Below are positions 47,502-57,344 of a stretch of DNA of 64,000 nt, piece after piece. The notes under the pieces were generated by a model. That model worked only from the letters and a program-made list of their open reading frames with translations, did not search any database and was not told where the DNA came from. The stretch comes from Clostridiales bacterium (GTDB taxonomy: Bacteria; Bacillota; Desulfotomaculia; Desulfotomaculales; VENG01). Made by a program: the position numbers and the translations under genes. Position 1 is the stretch's first letter; the number at the start of each line of letters is the position of its first letter. The DNA is taken from contig JADQBQ010000017.1 in NCBI GenBank assembly GCA_016278505.1, positions 163,357 through 227,356 of the forward strand, written 5' to 3'.

Positions 47502-48866
47502 ATGATTCACAGCTTTACCTTTGACGATTTAAATATTGTGTTGGATGTACACAGTGGTGCGGTTCATATCGTTGACGATGTCACCTGTAAAATATTGGAA
47601 TACTATCCGGAAGAAAGTATGAGTATAATTATGGAAATGCTGTCCCCTTTATTTGGGCACCAACAAGTAAAGGGCGCTTTGACCGAAATAGAACATCTGG
47701 TGTCTAAGGGATTACTTTTTAGTGTTGATAATGTGGGCACTGAGTATAAGTCCGTTGGCAGCCCTGTAATTAAAGCCATGTGTCTCAATTTAGCCCATGA
47801 TTGTAATTTGCGCTGTCGCTATTGTTTTGCAGGCCAGGGACCATTTGGGGGAGACCGTAGTTTAATGTCTTTTGAGGTAGGGGCAGCGGCACTTGATTTT
47901 TTAATAAAGCATTCCGGTCCCCGCGAGCACGTGGAAGTAGACTTTTTTGGCGGAGAGCCTCTTTTAAATCTTGAAGTGTTGAAAAAACTGGTTAGTGATG
48001 GTAAGGATAAGGCGGCAGGGGTTGGAAAAAAAATAAAATTCACGGTAACGACCAATGCCCTTTTACTGAATGAACAAACTGCCCGCTATCTGGTTGATGA
48101 AGGTCTTAATGTTGTGCTCAGCCTGGACGGGCGCCCGGAAGTTCATGATGCTATGCGTCCTTTCCCCTCAGGCAGTGGTAGTTACGGCATTGCCGCTGTC
48201 AATATAAAAAAGTTCATTGAAAGTTATAACTTTGATAATTATTATGTAAGAGGAACCTTTACCAGGCATAACAGAGACTTTGCTGAAGATGTATTACATA
48301 TGGCCCGATTGGGCCTGAAGCATCTTTCCATTGAACCAGTAGTTGGTGGGCCAGGCGAGGATTATTCTCTGCAGGAATCAGATATGCCGCAGATTTACTC
48401 TGAGTACGAAAAGCTAACCAGGCATTTACTGGCTTTAAAGGAAAAAGGACGTGAAATTGATTTCTTTCACTTTAACATTGACTTGGAGGGCGGTCCATGT
48501 CTTAAAAAAAGGATCTCTAACTGCGGGGCAGGCAATGAATATGTTGCCGTTACTCCCAGTGGGGAGATTTATCCATGTCATCAATTTGTTGGGCAGGAAG
48601 GTTTCCGGCTGGGGGACGTCTTCCAGGGTATTTCCAATGAAAAAGTTGTAAGGGATTTCCAGAACTCTTACATTTATAATAAGGAACAATGTCCTGAATG
48701 TTGGGCTAAGTTTTTTTGCAGCGGCGGGTGCCATGCCAATGCTTACTTTTTTAAGGGCACCATTAACAGTCCTTATGAGACAGGTTGTAAGTTAATGAAA
48801 AAGAGATTAGAGTGTGCCCTTTATTTAAAAGCGAAGGAAATGCTGGGTTGCGCTGAACAAGGATAA
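47502..48866 (+). CDS. scfB: SCIFF peptide maturase, radical SAM/SPASM protein
   Basis: The 454-residue enzyme forms thioether links in the SCIFF precursor. An N-terminal peptide-recognition region (residues 1-90) precedes the radical SAM core with CX3CX2C at Cys101, Cys105 and Cys108 (CNLRCRYC). DFFGGEPLLN and the SPASM domain with auxiliary clusters follow (SNCGAGNEYVAVTPSGEIYPCHQ, CPECWAKFFCSGGCHANAY and a late Cys in ETGCKLM). GGGGGAGG precedes the ATG. The pairing with scfA directly upstream makes the call secure. Confidence 0.95.
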   Translation: MIHSFTFDDLNIVLDVHSGAVHIVDDVTCKILEYYPEESMSIIMEMLSPLFGHQQVKGALTEIEHLVSKGLLFSVDNVGTEYKSVGSPVIKAMCLNLAHDCNLRCRYCFAGQGPFGGDRSLMSFEVGAAALDFLIKHSGPREHVEVDFFGGEPLLNLEVLKKLVSDGKDKAAGVGKKIKFTVTTNALLLNEQTARYLVDEGLNVVLSLDGRPEVHDAMRPFPSGSGSYGIAAVNIKKFIESYNFDNYYVRGTFTRHNRDFAEDVLHMARLGLKHLSIEPVVGGPGEDYSLQESDMPQIYSEYEKLTRHLLALKEKGREIDFFHFNIDLEGGPCLKKRISNCGAGNEYVAVTPSGEIYPCHQFVGQEGFRLGDVFQGISNEKVVRDFQNSYIYNKEQCPECWAKFFCSGGCHANAYFFKGTINSPYETGCKLMKKRLECALYLKAKEMLGCAEQG

Positions 48867-48897
48867 GTTGTCCACAGGTGAATAAAGGAGTGGGATT

Positions 48898-50283
48898 GTG
48901 TCTCCATCAATGGATACGGCGCAGGGTGTGTATAAAAGAGCCGGCAGTATTGTAACCGGAATTATGGGCATGGGACGCGTTTATCTCGGCGCCTCATCGG
49001 TTCTGGTTATATCTGTGTTTGCCCTTATCATTAGTCAATTTATATTTTTCACTGTTTCCATAGACGGAACTCCAACGATGCTTGTGGAAAATCGTGGTAC
49101 GGCCAAGAAAGCCATTGTACTGTTACTTGAAAAAGAGGAAAAACGCCGTGGCTATCCTGTTTATTGGCAACAAGTTATTGAAATTAACCCGGTTTGGGGT
49201 AACGATGGCAGGCGCTGCTATAAATCCGTTGAGAATGTTGCCGGGGTTCTCCGGCGAAAGCTTCAATTTGTCACTGACGGTGTTGCTGTTATGGTAAATA
49301 AGGAAGAAAAGTTATATATGCGTAATATTGAGGTTGCCAGGCAAAGCTTAGGCCTGATCAAAGATAAATTCCGCCCTCGCGGGGCGCTGAAGGTAAGCTT
49401 TGAAGAGGATGTGCAAATTGTTAATAAAACTGTTTCCGTTGAACAATTGGTGGACAGAGATAATGCCATAGGCATATTGATGACCGGTGTACAGAAAATT
49501 GAGAATTATGAGGTGGAAAAAGGAGATACCCTCTGGGGCATTGCCCGGAGGGAAGGACAAGATATAAAAGAGCTGATGGACATTAACAAGGGCGTGAAGC
49601 CTCATTTATTGCAGATTGGACAAAAAATAATGTTAAATAAGCAACAGCCTTTGCTTAATGTAATCAGCAGCTATGAAACTGTGGAACTGAAAGATGTGCC
49701 CTATACCATCGTAGAGGCCGGAAGGGACCCCAGTCTTAATTACGGGGAAGTAAAGGTTATTCAGCAGGGTGTTCCGGGCCGGATGGAGATTACTTATCGT
49801 GTGGTGGAAAGAAACGGGCAAAGAATAAAAAAATACCCGGTGCACAAGACAATTAAAAGTGATCCGCGCCCACAGGTAATAGTTACCGGTAGCGAGATGC
49901 TCATGGCGTCTCGCTCGGGAAGGACAATATATAGGCCTGTGGTAGGCACAGTTTCTTCTAATTATGGGGTGCGTGGCGGTGGTATGCACAGTGGTATTGA
50001 TTTTGCCGCCGATTACGGTAATCCGGTGGTAGCCCTGGCGGCTGGGACGGTAAAATTTGCCGGTTACCGAGGTGGTTATGGGTTAGCCGTGGATATTGAT
50101 CACGGGCAGGGAATGATAACCAGGTATGCCCATCTTTCCAAGGCTGTTGTTTCCACGGGACAAAAGGTTAAAGGCGGGCAGTTGATTGGTCGTGTGGGTG
50201 CCACGGGTAACACCACCGGGCCGCATCTACATTTAGAAGTAAGGATAAACGGGGAGACCCGGGACCCCGCAAGTTTACTCTAA
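48898..50283 (+). CDS. Membrane-anchored M23 peptidase with LysM and G5 domains
   Basis: The 461-residue protein has one N-terminal membrane helix (about 34-56) and an extracellular region (60-200). A LysM domain (about 202-247, YEVEKGDTLWGIARREGQDI) and a G5 domain (about 255-330) follow. The C-terminal M23 metallopeptidase keeps its zinc ligands: HSGIDFAADYG (His, Asp) and TGPHLHLEVR (His). It should cut peptidoglycan peptide bridges outside the membrane. Such proteins act in growth or sporulation. GTG start with AAGGAGTGG upstream. Confidence 0.92.
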   Translation: MSPSMDTAQGVYKRAGSIVTGIMGMGRVYLGASSVLVISVFALIISQFIFFTVSIDGTPTMLVENRGTAKKAIVLLLEKEEKRRGYPVYWQQVIEINPVWGNDGRRCYKSVENVAGVLRRKLQFVTDGVAVMVNKEEKLYMRNIEVARQSLGLIKDKFRPRGALKVSFEEDVQIVNKTVSVEQLVDRDNAIGILMTGVQKIENYEVEKGDTLWGIARREGQDIKELMDINKGVKPHLLQIGQKIMLNKQQPLLNVISSYETVELKDVPYTIVEAGRDPSLNYGEVKVIQQGVPGRMEITYRVVERNGQRIKKYPVHKTIKSDPRPQVIVTGSEMLMASRSGRTIYRPVVGTVSSNYGVRGGGMHSGIDFAADYGNPVVALAAGTVKFAGYRGGYGLAVDIDHGQGMITRYAHLSKAVVSTGQKVKGGQLIGRVGATGNTTGPHLHLEVRINGETRDPASLL

Positions 50284-50301
50284 AACAAAGTATCGAGGAT
50301 A

Positions 50302-50349
50302 AACCTGTCTTTTGCGCATAGAGAATGAATTGAATCGAGCAGCTGCCAA
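50302..50349. repeat. Left-half copy of the dispersed MITE/REP-like repeat
   Basis: AACCTGTCTTTTGCGC ATAGAGAATGAATTGAATCGAGCAGCTGCC matches the left part of the long copy at 8067; the right end is missing. It starts 18 bp after the M23 gene stop codon. Confidence 0.7.
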
Positions 50350-50434
50350 AGATAGGATTGGATGCCTTCCTTGCTGAATATACAGTGATATATTATACTA
50401 TATGGTATGTGAATTATAGTAAGGAAGTGATGTT

Positions 50435-51025
50435 ATGAGTTTCTTTATTAATGCAACGAAAAATCGCAAGAAGCAGAAGTTAATATTTTTGGTAACGGCT
50501 ATTTTTCTGGCGGCAGGTTTGGTAGGGTCAACTTTGATTGGTGTCTTTGGGAGCCGTCAACAAGAAAACGCCACAGCTGCCCAGACACCGCAGAGTATCA
50601 GTGAAAAGGTGGCTGAACTGGAAAATCAGGTGGAGGAAAATCCCAAAAATGCTGCTGTCTTGGCTCGCCTGGCCCAGGCCTATTACCAAAATGACCAGGT
50701 AGATAAATCCCTTGAGACTTATCAAAAGGCGCTCAATATTGATCCCGGCAACAGTGATTTTCGCACCTCCCTGGCAACAACCTATTTTTTAGAGAACCAA
50801 TTTGATAAAGCCGTGGCTGAAATGAAAAATGAGATAAAAAATAACCCGGATAATGATGAGGCTCATTATTACCTGGGGGTGTTTCTAGCCTACGGGCAGG
50901 GTAAATACAGTCAGGGTGTTGAAGAGCTCAAGGTATTTGTAAATGAAGCGGATGCAGAGGCAAACGCCGTGGAATTAGAGAAGGCAAAGCAAATGATAGA
51001 ACAAATTCAGAATATGGATAAGTAG
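50435..51025 (+). CDS. Membrane-anchored TPR protein
   Basis: The 196-residue protein has an N-terminal signal-anchor helix (about 17-38). A coiled linker (SISEKVAELENQVEENPKNAA) and about three TPR units follow (residues ~60-190, including AQAYYQNDQVDKSLETYQKALNIDPG). It is likely exposed outside the membrane and mediates protein contacts. AAGGAAGTGATGTT precedes the ATG. Specific role unknown. Confidence 0.85.
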   Translation: MSFFINATKNRKKQKLIFLVTAIFLAAGLVGSTLIGVFGSRQQENATAAQTPQSISEKVAELENQVEENPKNAAVLARLAQAYYQNDQVDKSLETYQKALNIDPGNSDFRTSLATTYFLENQFDKAVAEMKNEIKNNPDNDEAHYYLGVFLAYGQGKYSQGVEELKVFVNEADAEANAVELEKAKQMIEQIQNMDK

Positions 51026-51046
51026 TATTTTATTTAACTTTACCCA

Positions 51047-51083
51047 AAAAGAGTCAGGTTCCTTGTGATCTGGCTCTTTTTAA
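51047..51083 (+). terminator. Terminator after the TPR gene
   Basis: AAAAAGAGTCAG ... CTGGCTCTTTTT with T-run. Confidence 0.88.
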
Positions 51084-51175
51084 TTAAAAATTTTAAAAGC
51101 TTAATCATTGTATTAGTTACTAAATTAGTTGCTTAGATTAATTGCTTAGATTGATTACTTAAGGAAGGTGTACTT

Positions 51176-52081
51176 ATGCCAGAGCCAACGACTTCTTATG
51201 GTTACCGGCAGCCTGGGGAAACTCCAACCGGCCAAAGAAAATTACTACATCTTTTGGCAGTGGTGATGCTGGTTACATCTTTTATGGTGATCCGTTTTCC
51301 CGGAGGGGCGAAGGGTTTTCTGTACGTTGTATTCCGTGAAGTGGTCAAGCTGAACATGATGGTTAAAACCAGTGGTTGGAACAGCGTGGAGAGCGAATAT
51401 TTTTTGGTTCGTTATAAGCCGGGGCCCGGGAATGAGAAGAATGCAAAACTGGTCTTAAATACCGCGGAATCTTTTTTGGAGCCCATAGCGCAAAGGTATG
51501 ATTATAAAATTAAGGGCAAAATACCGGTTATTCTTTATTCTTCAAGGGAAGAGCTGAATGCCAGTTTCGGCTGGCCTGCCAGCGAAAGGGCAATGGGGGT
51601 GTACTGGGGAGGAGCCATACGCGTTCTTTCCCCCGATGAATGGATTGACTATGATAAGTTTGAAGAGAAAAAAACTATTTTCGAATCATGCGGTCCCATG
51701 GCTCACGAAATTACACACTTAGTAATTGATTACAGAACAAAGGGTAATTATCCCAGGTGGCTTACGGAAGGGCTCGCGCAGTACGAAGAATACATGCTTA
51801 CGGGATTTAGGTTTACTGACCCTGCAGGTAGCCTTGACCAAGACTTGTACCCGTTAAGTAAGATGGACAAAGAATTTGACTCGTTACCCAACCAGTCATT
51901 AGCATACCGCCAGTCCCTGTCAGCCGTGGATTACATTATGAAAGTCTACGGAAAAGAAAAAATGCATATGATTATTAATGATTTGTCTCAAGGGCGATCC
52001 GTAAATCGTTCCTTTTCAAATTCCTTGGGTGTTGATATGATTAAATTCGAACAGGAGTGGCAGCATTGGCTTTCTTTATAG
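51176..52081 (+). CDS. Membrane-anchored gluzincin peptidase (peptidase MA-like)
   Basis: The 301-residue protein has an N-terminal membrane helix (about 22-41). The zinc-peptidase motif is HEITH (residues 177-181), with the distal Glu in WLTEGLAQYEE about 18 residues later, the gluzincin arrangement of peptidase MA-like proteins. The catalytic domain is probably extracellular. Substrate unknown. GGAAGGTG precedes the ATG. Confidence 0.85.
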   Translation: MPEPTTSYGYRQPGETPTGQRKLLHLLAVVMLVTSFMVIRFPGGAKGFLYVVFREVVKLNMMVKTSGWNSVESEYFLVRYKPGPGNEKNAKLVLNTAESFLEPIAQRYDYKIKGKIPVILYSSREELNASFGWPASERAMGVYWGGAIRVLSPDEWIDYDKFEEKKTIFESCGPMAHEITHLVIDYRTKGNYPRWLTEGLAQYEEYMLTGFRFTDPAGSLDQDLYPLSKMDKEFDSLPNQSLAYRQSLSAVDYIMKVYGKEKMHMIINDLSQGRSVNRSFSNSLGVDMIKFEQEWQHWLSL

Positions 52082-52180
52082 ACTTCCATTTTTACATGCA
52101 GGATCTTATATAAAAACGTTGAATTATTAGTTTGCAGCTAGATTAATCGCGATATTTGTAGGGAGGAAAAAATAACAATT

Positions 52181-53443
52181 ATGAATAGATTGTTTGTTGC
52201 CGGAGGCAGGCCGTTAAAGGGAAAAGTTCGCGTTTCCGGTGCCAAGAATGCTTCGTTGGCACTTCTCTGCGCAGCCGCCATGTCACGGGATTCGGTAATA
52301 CTGGAAAATATTCCTGATATAAGCGATATAAATGTAATGAGTGAAATAATGAAAGAAATGGGATTTAAAACAAAACGGGAGGCAAGTGGGGCCTTAGAGA
52401 TATGTGCGCCGTTAAAGCTCAATGCGCAGCCTCCCTATCACATGGTCAAGCAGCTTCGTGCTTCCAATCTTCTATTGGGACCTCTGCTGGCGCGTTTTGG
52501 TGAGGCCGAAGTGGCCCTGCCCGGGGGATGTAATATAGGTGTGCGGCCCATGGACCTTCATTTCAAAGGCCTTTCAGGGTTAGGTGCCCAGGTGTCTATG
52601 AAACATGGTACCGTAAGTGCCAAAGCAGATAAATTGGTGGGTAACAGGATTTATCTGGACTTTCCCAGTGTAGGTGCCACAGAAAATATAATGATGGCCG
52701 CCTGTTTGGCAGAGGGACAAACAATTTTGGAAAACGTTGCTAAGGAACCGGAAATTGTTGATTTAGCCAATTTTTTAAATTGCTTGGGCGCAAAAGTGCG
52801 GGGAGCCGGCACTGACATTATTAAAATCGAAGGTGTTCAGGAACTGGGAGGCTGTTTGCGTTACCCGGTTATTCCGGATCGTATTGAAGCCGGCACGTTC
52901 ATGGTCGCCGCCGCTGCCACCGGCGGCGATGTGGAATTGGAAAACGTTATACCTCACCATATGGAGCCTATTTGCGCCAAACTGCGCGAGGCAGGAGTGG
53001 AAATAATAGAAGGTGAAGAAGCTCTAAGAGTTGTAGCCGGTGGAAAATTGAAACCCATTGATTTAAAGACCCTCCCTTATCCAGGTTTTCCCACTGATAT
53101 GCAGTCGCAGTTTATGGCCATGTTGTGTACTATTGCCGGTACCAGCGTGATTATTGAAAATATTTTTGAAAACAGGTTTCAAATAGCGGATGAATTGAAG
53201 AGGATGGGTGCAAACATAAAAGTGGAAGGGCGTATTGCCGTAATTGAAGGTGTAAATGAACTTCACGGCACCCACGTCAAAGCGACCGATCTGCGGGCCG
53301 GTGCGGCGCTGGTCATTGCCGGATTTATGGCAGAGGGGACCACTGAGATATCCAATGTTAAATATATAGACCGGGGGTACCATTTGTTGGAAGAGAAAAT
53401 GAAAACTCTTGGGGCGCAAGTATGGAGAAAAGACAGCCGGTGA
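52181..53443 (+). CDS. murA: UDP-N-acetylglucosamine 1-carboxyvinyltransferase
   Basis: MurA transfers enolpyruvate to UDP-GlcNAc, the first committed peptidoglycan step. The 420-residue protein shows PLKGKVRVSGAKNASLALL, the catalytic Cys in LPGGCNIGVRPMD (so fosfomycin-sensitive type), and GYPGFPTDMQSQFMA-like PYPGFPTDMQSQFMAML. RAGAALVIAG near the end also fits. The ribosome site GGGAGG is 14 bases before the ATG, longer than usual. Confidence 0.95.
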   Translation: MNRLFVAGGRPLKGKVRVSGAKNASLALLCAAAMSRDSVILENIPDISDINVMSEIMKEMGFKTKREASGALEICAPLKLNAQPPYHMVKQLRASNLLLGPLLARFGEAEVALPGGCNIGVRPMDLHFKGLSGLGAQVSMKHGTVSAKADKLVGNRIYLDFPSVGATENIMMAACLAEGQTILENVAKEPEIVDLANFLNCLGAKVRGAGTDIIKIEGVQELGGCLRYPVIPDRIEAGTFMVAAAATGGDVELENVIPHHMEPICAKLREAGVEIIEGEEALRVVAGGKLKPIDLKTLPYPGFPTDMQSQFMAMLCTIAGTSVIIENIFENRFQIADELKRMGANIKVEGRIAVIEGVNELHGTHVKATDLRAGAALVIAGFMAEGTTEISNVKYIDRGYHLLEEKMKTLGAQVWRKDSR

Positions 53444-53461
53444 CGGTAAAGGGGTGCTGGT

Positions 53462-53941
53462 GTGCGGGTTTCCGTTGTGGCGGTGGGTAAATTAAAGGAA
53501 AAATATCTTCTTGAAGCTCAAAGGGAGTACTTAAAGCGCCTGCGTCCTTACGCGCGCATGGAAATAACCGAGGTCGCGGACGAGAGTTGCAGTGAAAAGG
53601 ACCCGGAAAGTATACTTGAAAAAGTGAAAATTAAGGAAGGCCAAAGAATAATTAAGACCCTTAAGCCGGACAGTTTTATAATTGCCCTGGACAGGCAGGG
53701 GCAGCAAATTGATTCTGAGAGCTTGGCCCGCAAAGTAAGTGACCTCAGCCTACAAGGGAAAAGTTACATTACCTGTGTGATCGGAGGCTCTTTAGGTTTA
53801 AGCGAGCAGGTTTTGCAGCAGGCGGACTGGAAGCTTTCTTTTTCCTGCCTTACATTCCCTCACCAATTAATGCGGGTAATTCTATTGGAACAGATATACC
53901 GCTGTTTTAAAATAATCCGACATGAGCCTTACCATAAGTGA
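53462..53941 (+). CDS. rlmH: 23S rRNA (pseudouridine1915-N3)-methyltransferase RlmH
   Basis: The 159-residue SPOUT methyltransferase shows VAVGKLKEKYLLEAQREYLKRL, IALDRQGQQIDSESLA, the knot FVIGG-type loop (CVIGGSLGLSEQVL) and the end FPHQLMRVILLEQIYRCFKIIRHEPYHK. It methylates pseudouridine 1915 of 23S rRNA. GTG start after GGGGTGCTG. Confidence 0.96.
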   Translation: MRVSVVAVGKLKEKYLLEAQREYLKRLRPYARMEITEVADESCSEKDPESILEKVKIKEGQRIIKTLKPDSFIIALDRQGQQIDSESLARKVSDLSLQGKSYITCVIGGSLGLSEQVLQQADWKLSFSCLTFPHQLMRVILLEQIYRCFKIIRHEPYHK

Positions 53942-54224
53942 ATAAAGATACTGGAAGATTGTTACCATGGAACACCTATGGACTAGTTCTGAATAATTAG
54001 TTAAAATAGATGCGAGGTCATTTTTAGGACAAGTGTGTATTTTTATAATAAGATGTAAAAAAAATCACATTAATGACGGGGGCGGCTTGGCGGATTGAAA
54101 ATGTTGCCTATTTTTTGCGGACAAAAGTAAAAAAAAACGGTGCGCCGGGAGGATTTAAGCCTCAAAGTCCCGAATAGTCACATGTTTATGTTTTTTGATG
54201 CATTATTAATTATGTTTTTTCAAA

Positions 54225-54256
54225 CTAACGAAATTCCAAAAAGTAATATTCGTTAG
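54225..54256. promoter_or_regulatory. Inverted repeat upstream of dsrA, candidate operator
   Basis: CTAACGAA and TTCGTTAG are a perfect 8-bp inverted repeat 16 bp apart, 110-140 bp before the dsrA start. A third TAACGAA half-site follows at 54276-54282. Confidence 0.55.
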
Positions 54257-54285
54257 GAAGGAATAATGAAAAATATAACGAACTA
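54257..54285 (+). promoter_or_regulatory. dsr shared bipartite motif, dsrA copy
   Basis: GAAGGAATAAT-N7-ATAACGAA-C-TA. The same motif with the same spacing is at 60389-60417 before the ferredoxin-dsrMK unit: 19 contiguous-block matches plus TA. Confidence 0.65.
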
Positions 54286-54366
54286 ATTCAAAGGGGGTGG
54301 CGTAGGGCTGAGTAAGGAGCAAATCTTTGGCATTGAATTTATACCCAACAAAAGGAGGTATTGTTA

Positions 54367-55785
54367 GTGGCTTTTGAACCCAAAAATGAGCAAAAAGAAC
54401 TCAAGTATGAAGAGCTGCGAATTTACACTGATGAAGAACTAAATAATTACACAGAAGAAGAGCTTAAAAACTTTAAGTTCAAGCATGATGTACCCGACTT
54501 GGATGACCTGGAAAAAGGCCCGTGGCCTAGCTTTGTTTCCGATGCCAAACAAGAAGCCCTGCATAGACACAAACTCGCCGATGATAGGTTAATGACTGCT
54601 AAGGACTCTGTCGATGATTTGATGGGTGCCCTGCAGCTGTCTTTTGATGACGGTGAAACACACTGGAAGCATGGTGGTATTGTTGGTGTTTTCGGTTACG
54701 GTGGTGGCGTTATCGGTCGTTATTCCGACGTTCCTGAGAAATTCCCCGGCGTAACCCATTTCCACACTATGCGTGTTAACCAAACTTCCAGTAAGTTTTA
54801 TGACACTGATTTCCTGCGCTCCCTGGCAGACCTTTGGGAGTATCGTGGAAGTGGTATTTTGAACATGCACGGTTCTACCGGTGACATTGTTTTCTTAGGT
54901 ACTACCACTGATCAGTTAGAGCCCATTTTTTATGATTTAACTCATGAGTTGGGTGTTGACCTTGGTGGTTCAGGTTCCAACCTGCGCACACCTTCCTGCT
55001 GTGTTGGTAAGGCCCGTTGTGAGTATGCCTGTATTGACACTCAGGACCTGTGTTACGAAATGACCCAGTTCTATCAGGATGAATTGCACCGTCCCATGTT
55101 CCCTTATAAGTTCAAATTTAAGTTTGACGGCTGCCCCAATGGCTGCGTTGCATCCATTGCCCGTTCCGATATGTCCTTTATTGGAACTTGGAGAGACGAT
55201 ATTCGTATTGATCAAGAGGCAGTAAAGGCTTATATTGCCGGTGAATCTGCACCGAACGCAGGCGCACATGGCGGTAGAGACTGGGGTAAATTTGATATTC
55301 AAAAAGAAGTTATTGATCTTTGTCCTACCAATTGTATGTGTTATGAAGATGGCGAGTTAAAGATTGATAACTCTGAATGTACTCGTTGCATGCACTGTAT
55401 CAATGTAATGCCCAAGGCCCTGCGCCCTGGTAAAGATACCGGTGTTACCATTCTTTGCGGCGCCAAGGCACCTATCTTGGAAGGTGCTCAAATGGCCACT
55501 ATGATCGTTCCCTTTATGAAAGCAGAAGCGCCTTATGACAATATTAAGGAATTAATTGAGAAGGTTTGGGATTGGTGGATGGAAGAAGGTAAGAACCGTG
55601 AGCGCCTTGGTGAACTTATCCAGCGTTTCTCCTTACCTAGATTCCTTGATATTATGGAACTTCCGCCCGCACCGCAAATGGTTAAAGAACCTCGTTCCAA
55701 CCCGTATATCTTCTGGAAAGAAGAAGATGTTAAAGGCGGCTGGAATAGGGATATCAATGATTACAGGTCCAGACACAAGAGATAA
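54367..55785 (+). CDS. dsrA: Dissimilatory sulfite reductase subunit alpha
   Basis: DsrA with DsrB reduces sulfite, the terminal step of sulfate respiration. The 472-residue protein shows the siroheme-[4Fe-4S] ligands CC..C...C (Cys211, 212, 218, 222) and FDGCPNGC (Cys256, Cys260). The inserted ferredoxin domain reads CPTNCMCYEDGELKIDNSEC and continues TRCMHC. GTG 54367 is eight bases behind GGAGGT; the TTG at 54361 is too close. Basic features fit the reductive (bacterial sulfate reducer) type, since dsrD follows. Confidence 0.97.
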   Translation: MAFEPKNEQKELKYEELRIYTDEELNNYTEEELKNFKFKHDVPDLDDLEKGPWPSFVSDAKQEALHRHKLADDRLMTAKDSVDDLMGALQLSFDDGETHWKHGGIVGVFGYGGGVIGRYSDVPEKFPGVTHFHTMRVNQTSSKFYDTDFLRSLADLWEYRGSGILNMHGSTGDIVFLGTTTDQLEPIFYDLTHELGVDLGGSGSNLRTPSCCVGKARCEYACIDTQDLCYEMTQFYQDELHRPMFPYKFKFKFDGCPNGCVASIARSDMSFIGTWRDDIRIDQEAVKAYIAGESAPNAGAHGGRDWGKFDIQKEVIDLCPTNCMCYEDGELKIDNSECTRCMHCINVMPKALRPGKDTGVTILCGAKAPILEGAQMATMIVPFMKAEAPYDNIKELIEKVWDWWMEEGKNRERLGELIQRFSLPRFLDIMELPPAPQMVKEPRSNPYIFWKEEDVKGGWNRDINDYRSRHKR

Positions 55786-55800
55786 GGAGGTTAGAAAGTA

Positions 55801-56988
55801 ATGGCATTATCCACAGGTAAACTTGGTAGTTATAATCCAGATAAACCACAAGAGGGTAGGGAAACTGACCTTGGTCCACGTCATTTTTGGCAGTATTTCC
55901 CGCCTGTGATTCAGAACAACTATGGTAAATGGGCTTATCATGACATTCTTGAGCCAGGGATCATAGTTCACGTTTCTGAGACCGGGGATAAAGTGTTCAC
56001 CGTAAGATGCGGCGGAGCACGGTTTATGAGTTCAGAACTGATTCGGGAAGTCTGTGAAGTTGCAGACAAGCATTGTGACGGCTATGTTCGTTTCACCACC
56101 CGTAATAATATTGAATTTATGACAGATAGCAGTGACAAATTGGAAAACCTCAAGCAGGATCTTCAGAGCCGTAAGTTTGTTAGCGGCAGTTACAAGTTCC
56201 CCATTGGCGGAACCGGTGCCGGTGTAACCAACATCGTTCATACTCAGGGTTACATTCACTGCCATACTCCGGCTACTGATGCTTCTTCCATGGTTAAGGC
56301 TGTAATGGACGAGGTCTTTGGCCACTTTACCGGTATGGAACTGCCGGCTAAGGTCAGAATCTCCATGGCATGCTGCCTGAACATGTGCGGAGCTGTTCAC
56401 TGTTCGGATATCGCCTTGTTGGGTTATCACAGAAAGCCGCCTATCGTTGACCACGAAGTGATCGATGCTATCTGTGAAATCCCGCTTGCTGTATCCTCCT
56501 GTCCTGTAGGTGCAATTTCGCCTGCTAAGACCGAGGACGGCAAGAAGACCGTTAAAATTAAAGACGAGCGCTGCATGTTCTGTGGTAACTGTTATACCAT
56601 GTGCCCGGCACTGCCTCTTTCCGATAAAGAAGGTGACGGTGTAACTATCCTGGCCGGAGGTAAGCTTTCCAACAGGATCAGCATGCCCAAGTTCTCTAAA
56701 GTGGTTGTACCCTGGGTTCCCAACAACTTCCCCAGATTCCCCGAAGTTGTGGAGAACGTGAAGAAGATCTTGAACGCTTATGCTAACGATGCTAACAAAT
56801 ATGAGCGTCTTGGTGACTGGGCTGAGCGTATTGGCTGGGAGAAATACTTCGAGAAGTGCGATATTCCGTTTACGGAGCACCTCATTGATGACTATCGCCT
56901 GGCTTACGATACTTTCCGCACCAGCACTCAGTTCAAGTTTACCCAAGCTGCATGGGATGTATCAAAAGCAGCAGGTGGGATAGAATAA
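55801..56988 (+). CDS. dsrB: Dissimilatory sulfite reductase subunit beta
   Basis: The 395-residue beta subunit contains the active siroheme site in the DsrAB heterotetramer. Visible motifs are [35 protein letters not shown], the cluster ligands in [15 protein letters not shown] and VSSCPVGAI, and the ferredoxin ligands [12 protein letters not shown]. It follows dsrA by 15 bp with AAGGAGG as ribosome site. Confidence 0.97.
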   Translation: MALSTGKLGSYNPDKPQEGRETDLGPRHFWQYFPPVIQNNYGKWAYHDILEPGIIVHVSETGDKVFTVRCGGARFMSSELIREVCEVADKHCDGYVRFTTRNNIEFMTDSSDKLENLKQDLQSRKFVSGSYKFPIGGTGAGVTNIVHTQGYIHCHTPATDASSMVKAVMDEVFGHFTGMELPAKVRISMACCLNMCGAVHCSDIALLGYHRKPPIVDHEVIDAICEIPLAVSSCPVGAISPAKTEDGKKTVKIKDERCMFCGNCYTMCPALPLSDKEGDGVTILAGGKLSNRISMPKFSKVVVPWVPNNFPRFPEVVENVKKILNAYANDANKYERLGDWAERIGWEKYFEKCDIPFTEHLIDDYRLAYDTFRTSTQFKFTQAAWDVSKAAGGIE

Positions 56989-57018
56989 TACTCACCTTGA
57001 GTAAGGGAGAGGTTATAA

Positions 57019-57249
57019 ATGGAAGATTTTAAGAAAGCCATTTTGGAGCACGCAGAAGGCAGTAAGAAAACCAAGTTTTATTTTAAAGACTTGGAGAAGG
57101 CAGTTAAAAAGACTTACCCGGATGCCAAGTCTAGAATGATCAAAAAAGCTGCAACCGAGTTGGTTAATGAAGGCACCTTGATTTATTATTCCACCGGCAG
57201 CAGCACCATGTATGGTCTGAAAGGCAGAGGTATAACTGAAGACCATTAA
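57019..57249 (+). CDS. dsrD: DsrD
   Basis: The 76-residue winged-helix protein (KKTKFYFKDLEKAVKKTYPDAKSRMIKKAATELVNEGTLIYYSTGSSTMYGL) is the small third gene of dsrABD operons of sulfate reducers. DsrD has been described as an activator of DsrAB and marks the reductive pathway. GGGAGAGG precedes the ATG, 30 bp after dsrB. Confidence 0.96.
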   Translation: MEDFKKAILEHAEGSKKTKFYFKDLEKAVKKTYPDAKSRMIKKAATELVNEGTLIYYSTGSSTMYGLKGRGITEDH

Positions 57250-57344
57250 GGTAAATTATAAATAGTTATCCTTAAGAGAGGTTACTGTCCTGATAAGGAG
57301 GTAGCCTCTCTTTCTCTTACACCATTAATAGAAAGGCTGATACT

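Larger units (their letters stand above)
53942..54366. other. 425-bp regulatory region upstream of dsrA
   Basis: No gene. It holds an inverted repeat CTAACGAA-N16-TTCGTTAG (54225-54256), the motif shared with the ferredoxin upstream region (54257-54285), and a TATAAT-like box near 54045 without a convincing -35. Confidence 0.6.

Noticed and set aside
56032-56946. Long antisense open frame (304 codons) opposite dsrB
   Set aside because: dsrB is certain on the plus strand; the antisense frame has no ribosome site or recognisable motif and is a by-product of codon use.
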